DNA from: Saprospiraceae bacterium
Lineage (GTDB): Bacteria; Bacteroidota; Bacteroidia; Chitinophagales; Saprospiraceae
DNA: 42,745 bases
Reading direction: 5' to 3'
Assembly: GCA_016715465.1 (NCBI GenBank)
Contig: JADKAA010000007.1
Location: 1 to 42,745, forward strand
A program made the translations under genes and the position numbers. Below the pieces are notes generated by a model, which was given only the letters and a program-made list of their open reading frames with translations, had not been told where the DNA came from and did no database searches. Below, piece after piece: positions 17,370-27,598 of the stretch. How positions within the stretch are numbered: position 1 is the stretch's first letter; each line of letters begins with the position of its first letter.

Positions 17370-20003
17370 CTATTCAAATGATGAAAGAAAATCAAGACCA
17401 TCTGGCAATTTATCCCGGTAAGAAATATATAGGTAGTAAGCAGCTCTGGATAATCCAACATAAATATACTTTTGCAATAATTCAGTATTTGCATTTTCTA
17501 TTTTGTCAATATCTACAAAGAACACTGCTTCAAATTCAAGCCCTTTAATATTTTCAATATTAAAAACACCAACCTTCCCTTTCTGAGTGAGGCCTCCATC
17601 CTGACTTATACTCTGTATATCAATTCCTGCATCGGCCAACATATCACAGTTTTTTAAGCCAGAGCTTAACCTTGCGCCAATCTCCTCTGAAGCAGAAAAA
17701 ATCGCTATTGAAGGAATCCTGTTACCATAAGCTTTATAGATATTCAGAATTTTTTCAGCTATCCAGTTTATCCTGTTATCAAAATCAGCAATTCCCTTTA
17801 CTTCAGGCCGGGGTTCATACGTAGATGGGATAGAATAAGATTTATAACCAGTGGTTTTACCCATCACTCTTTCATAAAACTCCTTTCCAAGTTGAAGCAA
17901 AGTGGGTGATTGACGATAAGAAGTCTCAAGATTATAAACCTGGCCGTCCCCAAGGTAGGATACAAAATAATCCCAGTTAGCCATACCGGACTTTGTCATT
18001 CTCTGCATTAAGTCGCCGGATAGAGTAGTACAATCATAAAAGGGATGACTAAAGCTATGCATGCAGGCCAACTCTATGAGAGAAAAATCCGATGCTTCGT
18101 CAATTCCCACAATATATCGTTGACGTTCTTTAAACATTTTTATAAAATGATGAACGTTTTCCCTGAAACCAACCGCATTAGAACGCTGAAGTTGGCGGAT
18201 AATTGAATTTAGAAAAAGTACCATTAGACATCGTTCATCGTAATGCAGCTTGGATTCTTTACTGTTTAGTACCTTATTCATTCTGTCCGCTGAACCGGGT
18301 AAATCAGCTGAACCAAACCACTCTGGTAGTGTCCGTCTGAATCTTTTATACAGAATTGCAAACCTGTTAAAAAATAGTGTCCCGGATCCCGCAATAAGCG
18401 GTACGATATTTTTTACATAGAGTAACTTCATACCCAGCTCTCCAGCCGGCATATCATAACAATATTGGCTGATAGCCTCTACCCAGGTCTTTTGTTTTTC
18501 TGGAATTTTTTCATCTTGACTGGCTTGGTTTAAAAAATACTGCCTGAGCCATCTCCGGGTACTCCTTCTTACCTCAAGCCCTTCATTAAAACTAATCGAC
18601 ATAATTTCGGATTGCACTTCTATTGGAATTTCATCTTCCGACTCCTCTTCGTTTTCAATCGGTTGCTTTTTCTCAAATTCTTCCTTTAAATGAGAGGCAA
18701 CTTGCTCAAAAGTTCCTTTATCCCTGGATAATCGGAGAAAAACAAGGTCGACTTTTGCCTGGAACTCTTCACTTAATCCAGTTTCTATCATCTTTATATC
18801 TTCTCCAAATTTCTTCGCTAGTTCATCCGCCAGTTGAATAAACTTTGCAATACTGTCCACATCCATTAAACTACCAGCGTTAGCTACAAGCGGTAATGAC
18901 ATTCTTCTCAGCCCCTCATCTTGAATTTTAAAAGCCCTCGCTTTTTCAACTGGCCGCTTTAATACCCTGAGCATGTAGGCTTCAAGGTCTCCCAAAAGTT
19001 TAGATAATATCGATGGTTCATTATTCAGCAAGCTATCAATAGGTTGCCTGTAGAGATGAAACTGCTTATCCGGTCCTGTAAATCCGTAGTTTATTAATAT
19101 CTCATTATTCAGAAAATTGCTCCATACTTTAGTACGACTATTAGAAGCTTTTAGACCTTCTTCTGTCATAGCATTTTGCAAGAAACCAAGCAAAAGTGTA
19201 CTAGGGCTAAAGAATATCCATCCCTTCTCACCTTGCAGTTCTGGCAGCAATTCCTCAGCTTTTTCCCAATATTCAATAAGCGTAAGATCAATCAAGAATT
19301 TTATTCTTTGTATCAGGGTGGTTGTTTTTCCTGTACCAGGGCCACCATCTATAATCATTACACCATTAAATATTCTGGATCGCTTGATAGCCTCCTGTAC
19401 CGGGTCAAGAATAGGTTGCTGTCTCAACTCGTTATTTTCCCTGATATAACGAGTAGTCTCATATAAGGTGCGTAACTGTTCTTCCTCCAGGTTGGTAAGT
19501 TCTCTGCCCAACTCTTTTGCCTCAGCCTGTTCCTTCATTAACTCCTCAATATTTATTTTCTTGTCCTCAGATGGCATATCAACAAGGTTCAACAGTTCAT
19601 AAGCAGAACGAAACCTGAACTTGGGTTTTCCTACTATTTCCAAAGTCCCATTTACAGCATCAAATCTTGGATTGACTACAGGGGAGTAAGTCGCAATATT
19701 TTTAAATTGAACATTAAAATTGCCTTTTGGTGTGGTATAGCTGCCGTCCATCCTGGTAATTAATACTTCTCCCAGTTTGCTGTTCTTGGCAATACCAAAT
19801 CCATCGGGCTTATTATGCACAACCCTCTGATCTTTGTAATTACCTACACCACTTAAAAGCTCACTATTATACAGCCAGAAAACAGAATAAGGTACACTGC
19901 TAACATTAGCTTCTGCCCTTGCAACAGCCTTGAAGAGTGCATACCCCTTTTCTTCCGCATTTCGCTGATTGAGAATATCTGCAATTATGTCTTCTTTTTT
20001 CAT
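17370..20003 (-). CDS. SF1 (UvrD/HelD-like) helicase
   Basis: Walker A is GGPGTGKTTTLIQRIK near residue 219 and the Walker B-like box is VGIDEASDFSLIEL near 632. Motif IV-VI regions are LETSYRQSPTLLQLG, VFNIENIKGLEFEAVFFVD and YIYVGLSRAAYYLYISY. This is the SF1A layout with an inserted helical region between motifs. The N-terminal 200 residues form a separate domain (VFWLYNSELLSGVGNY, FNVQFKNIATYSPVV) of unknown fold, perhaps a DNA-binding or sensor module. A coiled charged insert (EFEKKQPIENEEESEDE) lies mid-protein. ATG 20003 is chosen over an upstream TTG. At 877 aa it is longer than UvrD. It is transcribed with the DprA-like gene and probably with the genes upstream. Confidence 0.85.
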   Translation of the reverse strand: MKKEDIIADILNQRNAEEKGYALFKAVARAEANVSSVPYSVFWLYNSELLSGVGNYKDQRVVHNKPDGFGIAKNSKLGEVLITRMDGSYTTPKGNFNVQFKNIATYSPVVNPRFDAVNGTLEIVGKPKFRFRSAYELLNLVDMPSEDKKINIEELMKEQAEAKELGRELTNLEEEQLRTLYETTRYIRENNELRQQPILDPVQEAIKRSRIFNGVMIIDGGPGTGKTTTLIQRIKFLIDLTLIEYWEKAEELLPELQGEKGWIFFSPSTLLLGFLQNAMTEEGLKASNSRTKVWSNFLNNEILINYGFTGPDKQFHLYRQPIDSLLNNEPSILSKLLGDLEAYMLRVLKRPVEKARAFKIQDEGLRRMSLPLVANAGSLMDVDSIAKFIQLADELAKKFGEDIKMIETGLSEEFQAKVDLVFLRLSRDKGTFEQVASHLKEEFEKKQPIENEEESEDEIPIEVQSEIMSISFNEGLEVRRSTRRWLRQYFLNQASQDEKIPEKQKTWVEAISQYCYDMPAGELGMKLLYVKNIVPLIAGSGTLFFNRFAILYKRFRRTLPEWFGSADLPGSADRMNKVLNSKESKLHYDERCLMVLFLNSIIRQLQRSNAVGFRENVHHFIKMFKERQRYIVGIDEASDFSLIELACMHSFSHPFYDCTTLSGDLMQRMTKSGMANWDYFVSYLGDGQVYNLETSYRQSPTLLQLGKEFYERVMGKTTGYKSYSIPSTYEPRPEVKGIADFDNRINWIAEKILNIYKAYGNRIPSIAIFSASEEIGARLSSGLKNCDMLADAGIDIQSISQDGGLTQKGKVGVFNIENIKGLEFEAVFFVDIDKIENANTELLQKYIYVGLSRAAYYLYISYRDKLPDGLDFLSSFE

Positions 20004-20081
20004 ATGCAAATAAATTTGTTTATTACCCCATTCTTTTTAATGTAGCGGGGGCATAAGTTTTACAGAATTTACAAAAGTGTA

Positions 20082-20348
20082 TTATCCCTGCAGCACTGTA
20101 TATGGCCAAGTGTAATTGCTGTATATGAATGCCGTTCCGTACGTTTTATATACAATTTTAGCTTTTATCCTGAACCGGGTACCAACTGGGTAGTTATAGG
20201 AAAGGTCTTTTGAACATTCTACAAACATAGTTTCCAAGTAAGGGTCTTGGCCCGGTAAGGGTCGTATATGAACCGGACCGTGACGACCGGTTAAATCTGA
20301 AGGATAAAAACTTTCTACAACAATTTCCTGGTATTCATTTACACTCAT
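20082..20348 (-). CDS. Hypothetical protein, 88 aa
   Basis: ATG 20348 gives a compact beta-rich protein (NEYQEIVVESFYPSDLTGRH, ETMFVECSKDL, GTRFRIKAKIVYKTYG, FIYSNYTWPYTVL). The regular strand pattern could be an OB- or SH3-like barrel, but no family is recognised. It lies 46 bases after the methyltransferase stop and 78 bases before the SF1 helicase, on the same strand, so it may be a small DNA-binding accessory of the five-gene run. The longer frame that overlaps the methyltransferase end is a shadow. Confidence 0.6.
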   Translation of the reverse strand: MSVNEYQEIVVESFYPSDLTGRHGPVHIRPLPGQDPYLETMFVECSKDLSYNYPVGTRFRIKAKIVYKTYGTAFIYSNYTWPYTVLQG

Positions 20349-20394
20349 ATTATAAATGCTTTGATAGAAGGTAACTATTTTTGAGTTTAAACAT

Positions 20395-23300
20395 CTATCC
20401 TTCATCCTCCTCTGTCCCACTAACCCGCCCCAGCCCCATCCGGTATTTAATATCGTAGTTAATAATAAAATCCAATTCCTCCTCCGTAAAACCATAATGC
20501 TGCGCCAATATTTTATCTATTTCGTCTATGATGGGTTTGGATTGATTGACCCGAAAAGAGATAACATCAACACTACTCTTACCTTTATATATTCTAACAT
20601 CATCAACAGCGTTTAACTTTAGATTTTCAATATACTGCTTACCAAATTTCACCAAATTTTTAAGCAAGCTTTTATTCATTTCACGAGGGTCAAACGGAAA
20701 TGTCTCAAAATCACGATTTCCTAAATGCCTACAGTCTGAAGTAATTGTGTAATACCACCACCATAAATTACTACTTAGAGTGCCAATTATTGCTTCTTTA
20801 TTAATTTCTGGTAATAATTTTATTAGCTTCTCTTCACTTGAACCTGTTTCAAAATCAACAAACACCTTCCAGTAGAGACCACCTCGTCTATAAAATACTA
20901 TGTTCTCAGATTGCTTGGCAAAGCATCCGCTCAATTCTTTCCGAGTAGACCTAATTTTTTTCAGTATGTCATTAGCTGTCTTACTTCCTAATTTAGGGAT
21001 TGACCCTGCTAATCTTTCATCAAACACTTTGGAGTAGTCTACTTTTGAAAACAGTTCGGATCGTGTCTCAGAGAGCCAAGCAATATACTTAGTCGAGTAA
21101 ATCTCAAGTAAAGGCTGACCGAACTTCAATATTAAAATTGACAATTGCAAATTTGCTCCTTCAAACAATCTACCAGGTCTCCAGCTGAAATTTGCATTAT
21201 ATATCCTACTTGAATTCTTTTTTAATAAATCAATTAAAGGTATCATCCTATCTGTGCTAAATGCACTTAATGGAATAATCATCCCCAATTCACTTTTTTT
21301 ATGTGCAAGATTTATACACCTTTCCAAAAGAAAAGAAAAAAGATTACTACAGCCCTCAGTTTTAAACTGCTTTAACAAGTAAACATGCCTAATATCTTTA
21401 TACTCTACATAAGGTGGATTCCCAATTATTACATCAAAGCCACCCCGCTGCACAATTATTTCATAATACTCTGCCAGCCAGTGAAAGGGCTGGTGGGTGC
21501 TGAGCCAATGCTCATACTGGTTAAGTCTTTTCTTTTTCGTTTCCTTTCCGTCTTTTACTTCAATGGTTATTACTTTGTCTTTATCCAGTATGCCGTATGT
21601 TTTGGCTAAAAAGGTATTTAGGCTATTATTTAGATCGTCAAGTCTTTTCTGTAGTTTTCGCTTTTCTGCCACAAAGGTTTTATGATCTTCTCCATAACTT
21701 AATTGTATTTTTTTAAACCATTCATATGCCTTTGCTACCAAATCACATTGTTCTTCAATCTTAGGCAAGTGGGCAGCACCTTCAATATCGTAACGTAAGC
21801 CGTCGGTCATTTGCTGCATATTGGCAAAGCCAATCAATGTATTGCCACAGCGGATATTAAAATCAACATCGGGCAAAGGTTCCAGGCCCAAATTGGGCTT
21901 TTTAGGATCCAACGATACAGTGGCCACTAATTTTAAGAACAGCCGCAGCTTGGCTATTTCCACCGCTTCGTTCATAATGTCCACGCCATAGAGGTTGCGC
22001 AGGATAATGCTTTTGTAAATAAAATAATCCTGGTTGGGGTGGGTCTCCTGTTTTACATCAGCAAGTATTTTACGGAAAAAGTCATGGGCATTTTTAAAGG
22101 TCTTCTTGTCGGCAGCATTTTGCCTGTCTTCATCTTCCACGAAACTATGCATCCGCATAAGGCAGGTATTGTACAGAGGCTCCAGCAAATTGAGTGCGGC
22201 AAACAAAAAGGCACCGCTGCCACAAGTAGGGTCAAGCACACTTACTTTGGTGAGTGATTCATAAAAGTGCTTAATAGCTTTAGGGTCTGCCGTATTGCTG
22301 AGCCAATCCAGCACTATCTGCGAAATGTTCAGGTTGTAAGTAATACAGTCATTGATATGTGCAATGCCTCCTTTTTTAATGGTTTGCAGCAATTCATCAT
22401 AGCGGCTGCGCCGTTCCATCACTTCCCGCCATATTTCAGTGGGCAGGCCTGCTTCCGGCGGGGCGGTATCGTTCCAGTGTTTTCTTCTTTCCAGCAGGTT
22501 GGGTTTTGCAGTATCCACACCTGCTTCAATCTCTTTGGGAACAGCCACCGGCTTTTCCAGCATCTTTTCTTCATGTATATCCCAACTGATGCCATGCTTT
22601 ACAGCAGGATAAATATACCGGTCGCCACTCTTCTTTATCCAGTCAAAAAACTCGCCTCCTTTTTCAAATGGCGCAGCATAATGCCTTGCTGTTTCTTCAA
22701 TCAACCAGGGATATAAACAGTTTTTACTGATGTAGTCGGTAATATCTTCCCTGGTATAGTAGGCTCCCATTTGTGCCCGGTCGTTGATGTATTGTTCAAA
22801 GATGTAGCCGATCACATCGGGATTAATGTTATTGCCGGTGGCATGTTCCCTGGTATCCAGGTACCAGTTCCACTCATCAAAGAAATTAAAGACAGCAATA
22901 AAGGCTTCATCTTTAACTTCAATATCGCTGTTCTCTTTTTCAAGAATATGTTCGTCAAATAAACCGCCATTGAGGTAAGGAATGTTTCCGAGCAACTCTG
23001 TTTCTTTTTTTGTTCTTTCATCGGAAGGGCTTCCTAATCCTTTATGAAACAGGGTGAGCAGGAAGGTTCGGTAAAAGCTGTAAAACTTATCCTTTCCAAA
23101 TTTATCATTGCATTGCTTCAGTTTGTTTTGCAGGTAGTCAATATCAGCATTTAAAAATCCCTTCTTCTGGATGAAATAACAAAACATCAGACGGTTAAGC
23201 ATGAGACTGGCGTACCATTCCTGGTTCACTTCTTCTTTTATACCCTTGATGAATTTTAAAAAGCCTCTGTGCTGCTGCTGAAACTCCCGGTAAAATTTTT

Positions 23301-23798
23301 TTACTACCTGTTTAGCATTTTTTCGAAACTGTCACCCACTCGTTGGCTTACATCAATAATGGTGATATTGTCCTGTTCATCCAGGTCGAAAAAGACACCC
23401 TGTAGTTTTTGGAACAACAGTTCCGGGGATTGACCGGTGTGATACGGTATTTCAGATGTAAGAGAAGGCTTTCCGGATTTGCGGATGGTATAGTGCCATA
23501 CTTGCTTATTGCCGGTGTTGCTTACAAATACAATCAGGTTTTCACGGAAGCGTTTGGTTACAGCATTGCTGACCTTTTTGCGGATGGCATATACAGGTAC
23601 TTCTTTACCAGATGCGGGTTTTACCAGCACTATCTTAAAACCGGACTTCTCTGCTATACATTCACAGGTAAAGGCTTCTTCGTTCAGTTTTTCCGAAAAA
23701 CTGTATTTATCGCTGTCCCATCCCAGCACTTGCACAAAAAGTTTCTTGAGGTCAGCCGTTTTAAACAGTTGCAGGAATTGCTCTTTTGATACAGCCAT
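20395..23798 (-). CDS. Eco57I/type IIG-like N6-adenine DNA methyltransferase (one frameshift)
   Basis: The downstream part has motif I, VLDPTCGSGAFLFAALNLL, and motif IV, IIGNPPYVEYKDI, the signature of amino-methyltransferases of the Eco57I type. A target-recognition region follows (SWRPGRLFEGANLQLSILIL). The N-terminal part (23304-23798) is a separate 164-aa alpha/beta domain ending in IIDVSQRVGDSFEK. The frames are joined by adding one A to the A6 run (plus-strand T6 at 23318-23323), which yields KNAKQVVKKFYREFQQQHRG and a 1134-aa protein of normal family length. The start lies 5 bases after the PLD-helicase stop. No PD-(D/E)XK nuclease motif was found, so cleavage would depend on the helicase partner. 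The frameshift may be error, phase variation or programmed. Confidence 0.85.
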
Positions 23799-23803
23799 TT
23801 GGT

Positions 23804-26800
23804 TTATACTTTTAATCCCATTGAACAGATGATCTGGGGCAGTTTGGTATAGTCGGTTTCGGTTTCTTTGATCACCAGCTTATTTTCCTCCCATAGGTCG
23901 GTGACCAATGTGCTGAGCGTTTCATCACCTGCACCTGCCTTCATGTTTTTGCTGAGGTAATCCTTGGCTACCTCCTGCAACGGATGATGATACATTTCGT
24001 CTAATGCTCTTTTTAATTTATCTGTTACAAAAAGAGTGTTGGTATTGATTTTTACAAAATCAGAAAGCCGGGTATAGACCCTGTATTTTACACCTGTTTT
24101 CCGCCCCAGTGGGGTAATATGTTTTAGTTCTTCATCTTTGATCTGCTTCACTGCAGTTGCTACCACTTCATGATGCCAGGGGGCATGAGGAAACCCCTTT
24201 TCATCCGGCAAACATTCGGCCTGTTTTAATACTTTATACGGCGAAGTGGTGATGATTTCACCTTTTGGATTGAGTTGCATCAGCACATCATTATCAAAAG
24301 AGGTTCTTGTATACACCAGCACCGTTTCATTTTCAGGTACTGATTGTTTGGTGCTGAATATGACATTGGGCAGGTTCTCAATCGTTTTCTTTAGCTCAAG
24401 ATTTGCTTTAGTAGCATTGGTCCACACCTGGTAAGCATAACTGGTCACATCAATATCGCCTTCTGCTTCTTCGTCATCCAGCAGTCCAGCCTTTTCATTG
24501 TACAGGTCCCGGATAGTTTGCTCACTTACCGGATCGCCTTCAAAAAACTGTTCATCGCTACCTACCACATCGGCATTTTCGGCTATGCGCTGTTGTAATC
24601 TCCGGCGAAGACGGATGATTTGCTCTAGTCCTTCTTCCGGTAAAAAAGAATAGCAAATAACCTGGTCGTGCTGCTGACCGATACGATCCACCCTACCTGC
24701 CCTTTGAATTAACCTGATTAATGCCCATGGTAAATCATAGTTTACTACAATATGCGCATCCTGCAAGTTTTGCCCTTCACTCAATACATCGGTTGCAATT
24801 AAAACCCGAAGCTCCGTTTGGTTTTTCCGGTAATGCATTTGCTCATTGCTTTCCGGGCTAAAACGCCATGCCAGCAAAGTGGGGTCTTCTGTATTACCAG
24901 TAGCGACAGCCATATCTTTGATCTTTCTGTTATGAAGTTCCCTGAACAAATATTCTGCAGTGTCGGCAAATTGTGTGAACACTAATACTTTATCCTTTTT
25001 GTGTGTTTTAGATAGCAACTCTTCCAATGCTGCTAATTGCCGGTCTTGTTCAGGGTCCCATTTGCCGTAAGTATCCAGTAGGTTGCTTACATTCTTTATA
25101 TCCGCCTTTATTCTTTTCTTCAATTCCGAAATAAAATAAACAGGGCTTATCCAGTTAAATTTGTTTACCAGTTCAGGGCTTTCATAGTGACGGTAAGCTT
25201 CTATGGCAGCTAATTGCATAGTATCAAAATCACCGGTAAATTTTTTTATCGAATCATTATCCGGGTCTTCATCTTCGAGTAAGTTGTCTAAATTTTCACT
25301 CAATGGTTTTCCGATGGGCAAAGGCCAGTTGTTTTCAATTGCATATAAGAAAATATGATCCCGGAGAAGATGCCTTGCCAAAGAAAGCAGGAAAGAATAG
25401 CCACTGCTTTCCAAACGTTTGAATAAGTTGGTGCGCCGGAAGCCAATTAATCGTTGCCCGGCTCGACCAAGGTTTTCCAAAACCATTTTATCCTGTGCAT
25501 GTGTTTCTCTCAATTTATTTTGATCAACAAATTTGCCCAATCCGTAACGGGCAAGATATAACCCTCCAATTGCGTTGGCCACATCTACCGAATAAAGCCT
25601 TGCATACTGATCGGTGTTGTCTGTCGGGTCATAATCATATAATACCCTTACAGGTAACCTTTCCGGGAAATAGTCTTTTGTACCATCCTTTCTCTCCAGG
25701 TATTTTCGTCCGTTTACGGCATCTGTTTTTGCATGATGTTCTTTAATGAATCCCCGGGTTCGCCTTACCATAAACTGCCGCATCAGTTCCCTGAAATCTT
25801 CCGGTAACATGCCTCTCTCAAAAGCCCTGATACTTCGTATAAACGTTTCAGGATGTTTATTGATAAATTCATTCTGCCCTCCTAAATCAGTGATATAGGC
25901 AGTAGGCATGATACCAAGATCAGCATCATCGGGGAGAAATAGGCGTAATTGATTTGACAGATCAAGATATGTTTTGTTGTATGGAGTTGCGGTAAGCAGT
26001 AATACCATGCGACTGCCATCTCTTACAAAATCCCTGATAATTCTATACCTGCTTCCGGCATCGTTGCGAAGGTTGTGGCTTTCATCAATGATTACCAGTT
26101 TAAACCGCTGCTCATCTTTTAACCTATTAAGTACGGAGCCTATCGAAACAATATGGGCCTTCAGGTCATATTTCTTCTTATATGCCTCCCACATTTTTAC
26201 CAATGGTGCTGGACAAATTATAAGCGTAGAATAGTAGTGTGATTCCTCAAACATCTTGGCTACGGCACAGGCTTCAATTGTTTTTCCAAGGCCCACTACA
26301 TCAGCAAGCATTGCCCCTTTCTTTTGCTCCAGCTTTTTTGCAGTAAGAGTTACTGCGGCTTTTTGAAAAGGCCATAATATGTCTCGAAAAATATGGGGAA
26401 TGCTATATTCACTAAGACCTGTTCTTGCTTCCTGGCTTAGATGATAGGCCATCTTTAAATAAATATGGTAAGGTGGCGGAACAACATCTCCGGCCCAGCT
26501 TTCCTGCAATATTTGAATCAGATCATTTGTAATATCCACACTGGCCCAGTTATCCCAACGATCATTAAACCAATCTCTCAAATACTCAGCTCCGCCTTTT
26601 TGTTCAACAACATCTACATTTAGCTCTCCCTGGCGTTTTAAGCCACCCATCGTCAAGTTACTGCTGCCCACAAAACCAATAATTGGTGTAGCTGGGTCTT
26701 CTCTATGCAGCAGATATAATTTTGCATGGAGTAAAAAGGCACAGTGTACTTTTACAACGAGCCTGCCAAATTGTAATTGATGAAGCAATTGCTTCAAATG

Positions 26801-27163
26801 TTCTTCATCTTCATTTGTGGGATAACCAATGATTAACTGTTGACGAAAATCTTCTGCAATTTGCCTGCGAATTTCATTTTTCCTCTTATTGTCAACTTCA
26901 TTCTCTGATTTCTCACTAAATAGCAATTTTATTTCATCAATGGGAGTTCTGATCATCCCAACGAGGAGTCTACAATACCTGTTGAACAGTTCCCCGTTTT
27001 CTTTTATTTCAGCCCCGCCCAACTCATCAATTTTATCTGCAATTTCTTTCCAGCCTCTGAGATTAAAGTATCCTACGCAGAAATCGGCTCTTTGCACATT
27101 CTTCAAATAGGAATTTAATCCTTCTCCAAGTATATTTTTAATATTGTCAAAAATGTTAGGCAT
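23804..27163 (-). CDS. PLD nuclease domain-SNF2 helicase fusion
   Basis: Residues 1-240 form a phospholipase-D-like domain with HAKLYLLHRE (HxK) near 147 and FVGSSNLTMGG (the S/N part of HKD) near 167. One HKD copy suggests a dimeric nuclease. An SNF2/SF2 helicase follows: Walker A LADVVGLGKTIEA near 290, DESH box VIIDESHNLRN near 358, motif III LLTATPYNKT, and motifs V-VI RVLIATDVLSEGQNL and LIQRAGRVDRIGQ near 820. The C-terminal 250 residues are an unknown domain. The frame is intact over 1119 aa. Similar proteins pair with Eco57I-like methyltransferases in restriction-like loci. It is probably the translocating/cleaving component. Confidence 0.88.
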   Translation of the reverse strand: MPNIFDNIKNILGEGLNSYLKNVQRADFCVGYFNLRGWKEIADKIDELGGAEIKENGELFNRYCRLLVGMIRTPIDEIKLLFSEKSENEVDNKRKNEIRRQIAEDFRQQLIIGYPTNEDEEHLKQLLHQLQFGRLVVKVHCAFLLHAKLYLLHREDPATPIIGFVGSSNLTMGGLKRQGELNVDVVEQKGGAEYLRDWFNDRWDNWASVDITNDLIQILQESWAGDVVPPPYHIYLKMAYHLSQEARTGLSEYSIPHIFRDILWPFQKAAVTLTAKKLEQKKGAMLADVVGLGKTIEACAVAKMFEESHYYSTLIICPAPLVKMWEAYKKKYDLKAHIVSIGSVLNRLKDEQRFKLVIIDESHNLRNDAGSRYRIIRDFVRDGSRMVLLLTATPYNKTYLDLSNQLRLFLPDDADLGIMPTAYITDLGGQNEFINKHPETFIRSIRAFERGMLPEDFRELMRQFMVRRTRGFIKEHHAKTDAVNGRKYLERKDGTKDYFPERLPVRVLYDYDPTDNTDQYARLYSVDVANAIGGLYLARYGLGKFVDQNKLRETHAQDKMVLENLGRAGQRLIGFRRTNLFKRLESSGYSFLLSLARHLLRDHIFLYAIENNWPLPIGKPLSENLDNLLEDEDPDNDSIKKFTGDFDTMQLAAIEAYRHYESPELVNKFNWISPVYFISELKKRIKADIKNVSNLLDTYGKWDPEQDRQLAALEELLSKTHKKDKVLVFTQFADTAEYLFRELHNRKIKDMAVATGNTEDPTLLAWRFSPESNEQMHYRKNQTELRVLIATDVLSEGQNLQDAHIVVNYDLPWALIRLIQRAGRVDRIGQQHDQVICYSFLPEEGLEQIIRLRRRLQQRIAENADVVGSDEQFFEGDPVSEQTIRDLYNEKAGLLDDEEAEGDIDVTSYAYQVWTNATKANLELKKTIENLPNVIFSTKQSVPENETVLVYTRTSFDNDVLMQLNPKGEIITTSPYKVLKQAECLPDEKGFPHAPWHHEVVATAVKQIKDEELKHITPLGRKTGVKYRVYTRLSDFVKINTNTLFVTDKLKRALDEMYHHPLQEVAKDYLSKNMKAGAGDETLSTLVTDLWEENKLVIKETETDYTKLPQIICSMGLKV

Positions 27164-27598
27164 AATATATCCTACAAATAAACTCTTTTTACCGTAAATA
27201 AAAAGCCAGTTCCGCTACAGAACCAGCCTTATTCAAATATAAGACACAATATATTATTGAAGTGAATCAGTTATGCCGCAGTACTTTTTATTTGATTTTC
27301 CTCTTTTTCCTTAATGTCGTTCACATACTGGCCGCCAGTTTTTCAATCCCTTGTTGCTCTATTTCATTTGTTTTAACCTTTTAATCGTCTTCATCCGTAT
27401 TGCATAAAGCCACGTTCAACAAACCCGGCCACCTATTCTGATACCCGCCCATAAATTTTTTGCCCGTCCGAAAATATCGTCCTAACTTTCAACAACAGGA
27501 ATTATACACAGACAGGATCTTCATTTCTTCCTCTCATCTTCCCTACGCAAACCACATTGTTTCCGCCCTGTTTTTTTGTACCAATAAATTATTGGTGA
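27164..27598. other. Intergenic junction between defence-like block and downstream genes
   Basis: No complete gene is seen. On the minus strand, near 27258-27340, a short open stretch ends GGQYVNDIKEKEENQIKST and resembles the charged C-terminus of a coding region, so it may be a gene remnant. The rest, 27350-27598, is the probable promoter region of the plus-strand gene at 27599. Confidence 0.4.
27196..27241 (-). promoter_or_regulatory. -7 box followed at once by a terminator-like leader hairpin
   Basis: On the minus strand TATATTTG (27241-27234) fits the TAnnTTTG box. It is followed within about 6 bases by a GGCTGGTTC / GAACTGGCT hairpin (27228-27204, with G-U pairs) and a T5 run, ahead of ATG 27163. 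Either the hairpin ends a lost upstream gene or it is a leader attenuator. Confidence 0.35.

Noticed and set aside
22267..22716. Plus-strand 149-aa frame inside the methyltransferase
   Set aside because: It lies opposite the conserved methyltransferase region and has a Phe/Cys-rich, non-family composition.
16893..27163. Assignment of the five-gene run to DISARM class 1 (drmD plus drmMI)
   Set aside because: SNF2 helicase and methyltransferase fit loosely, but no DrmA-, DrmB- or DrmC-like gene is found and the helicase carries its own PLD domain, unlike DrmD.
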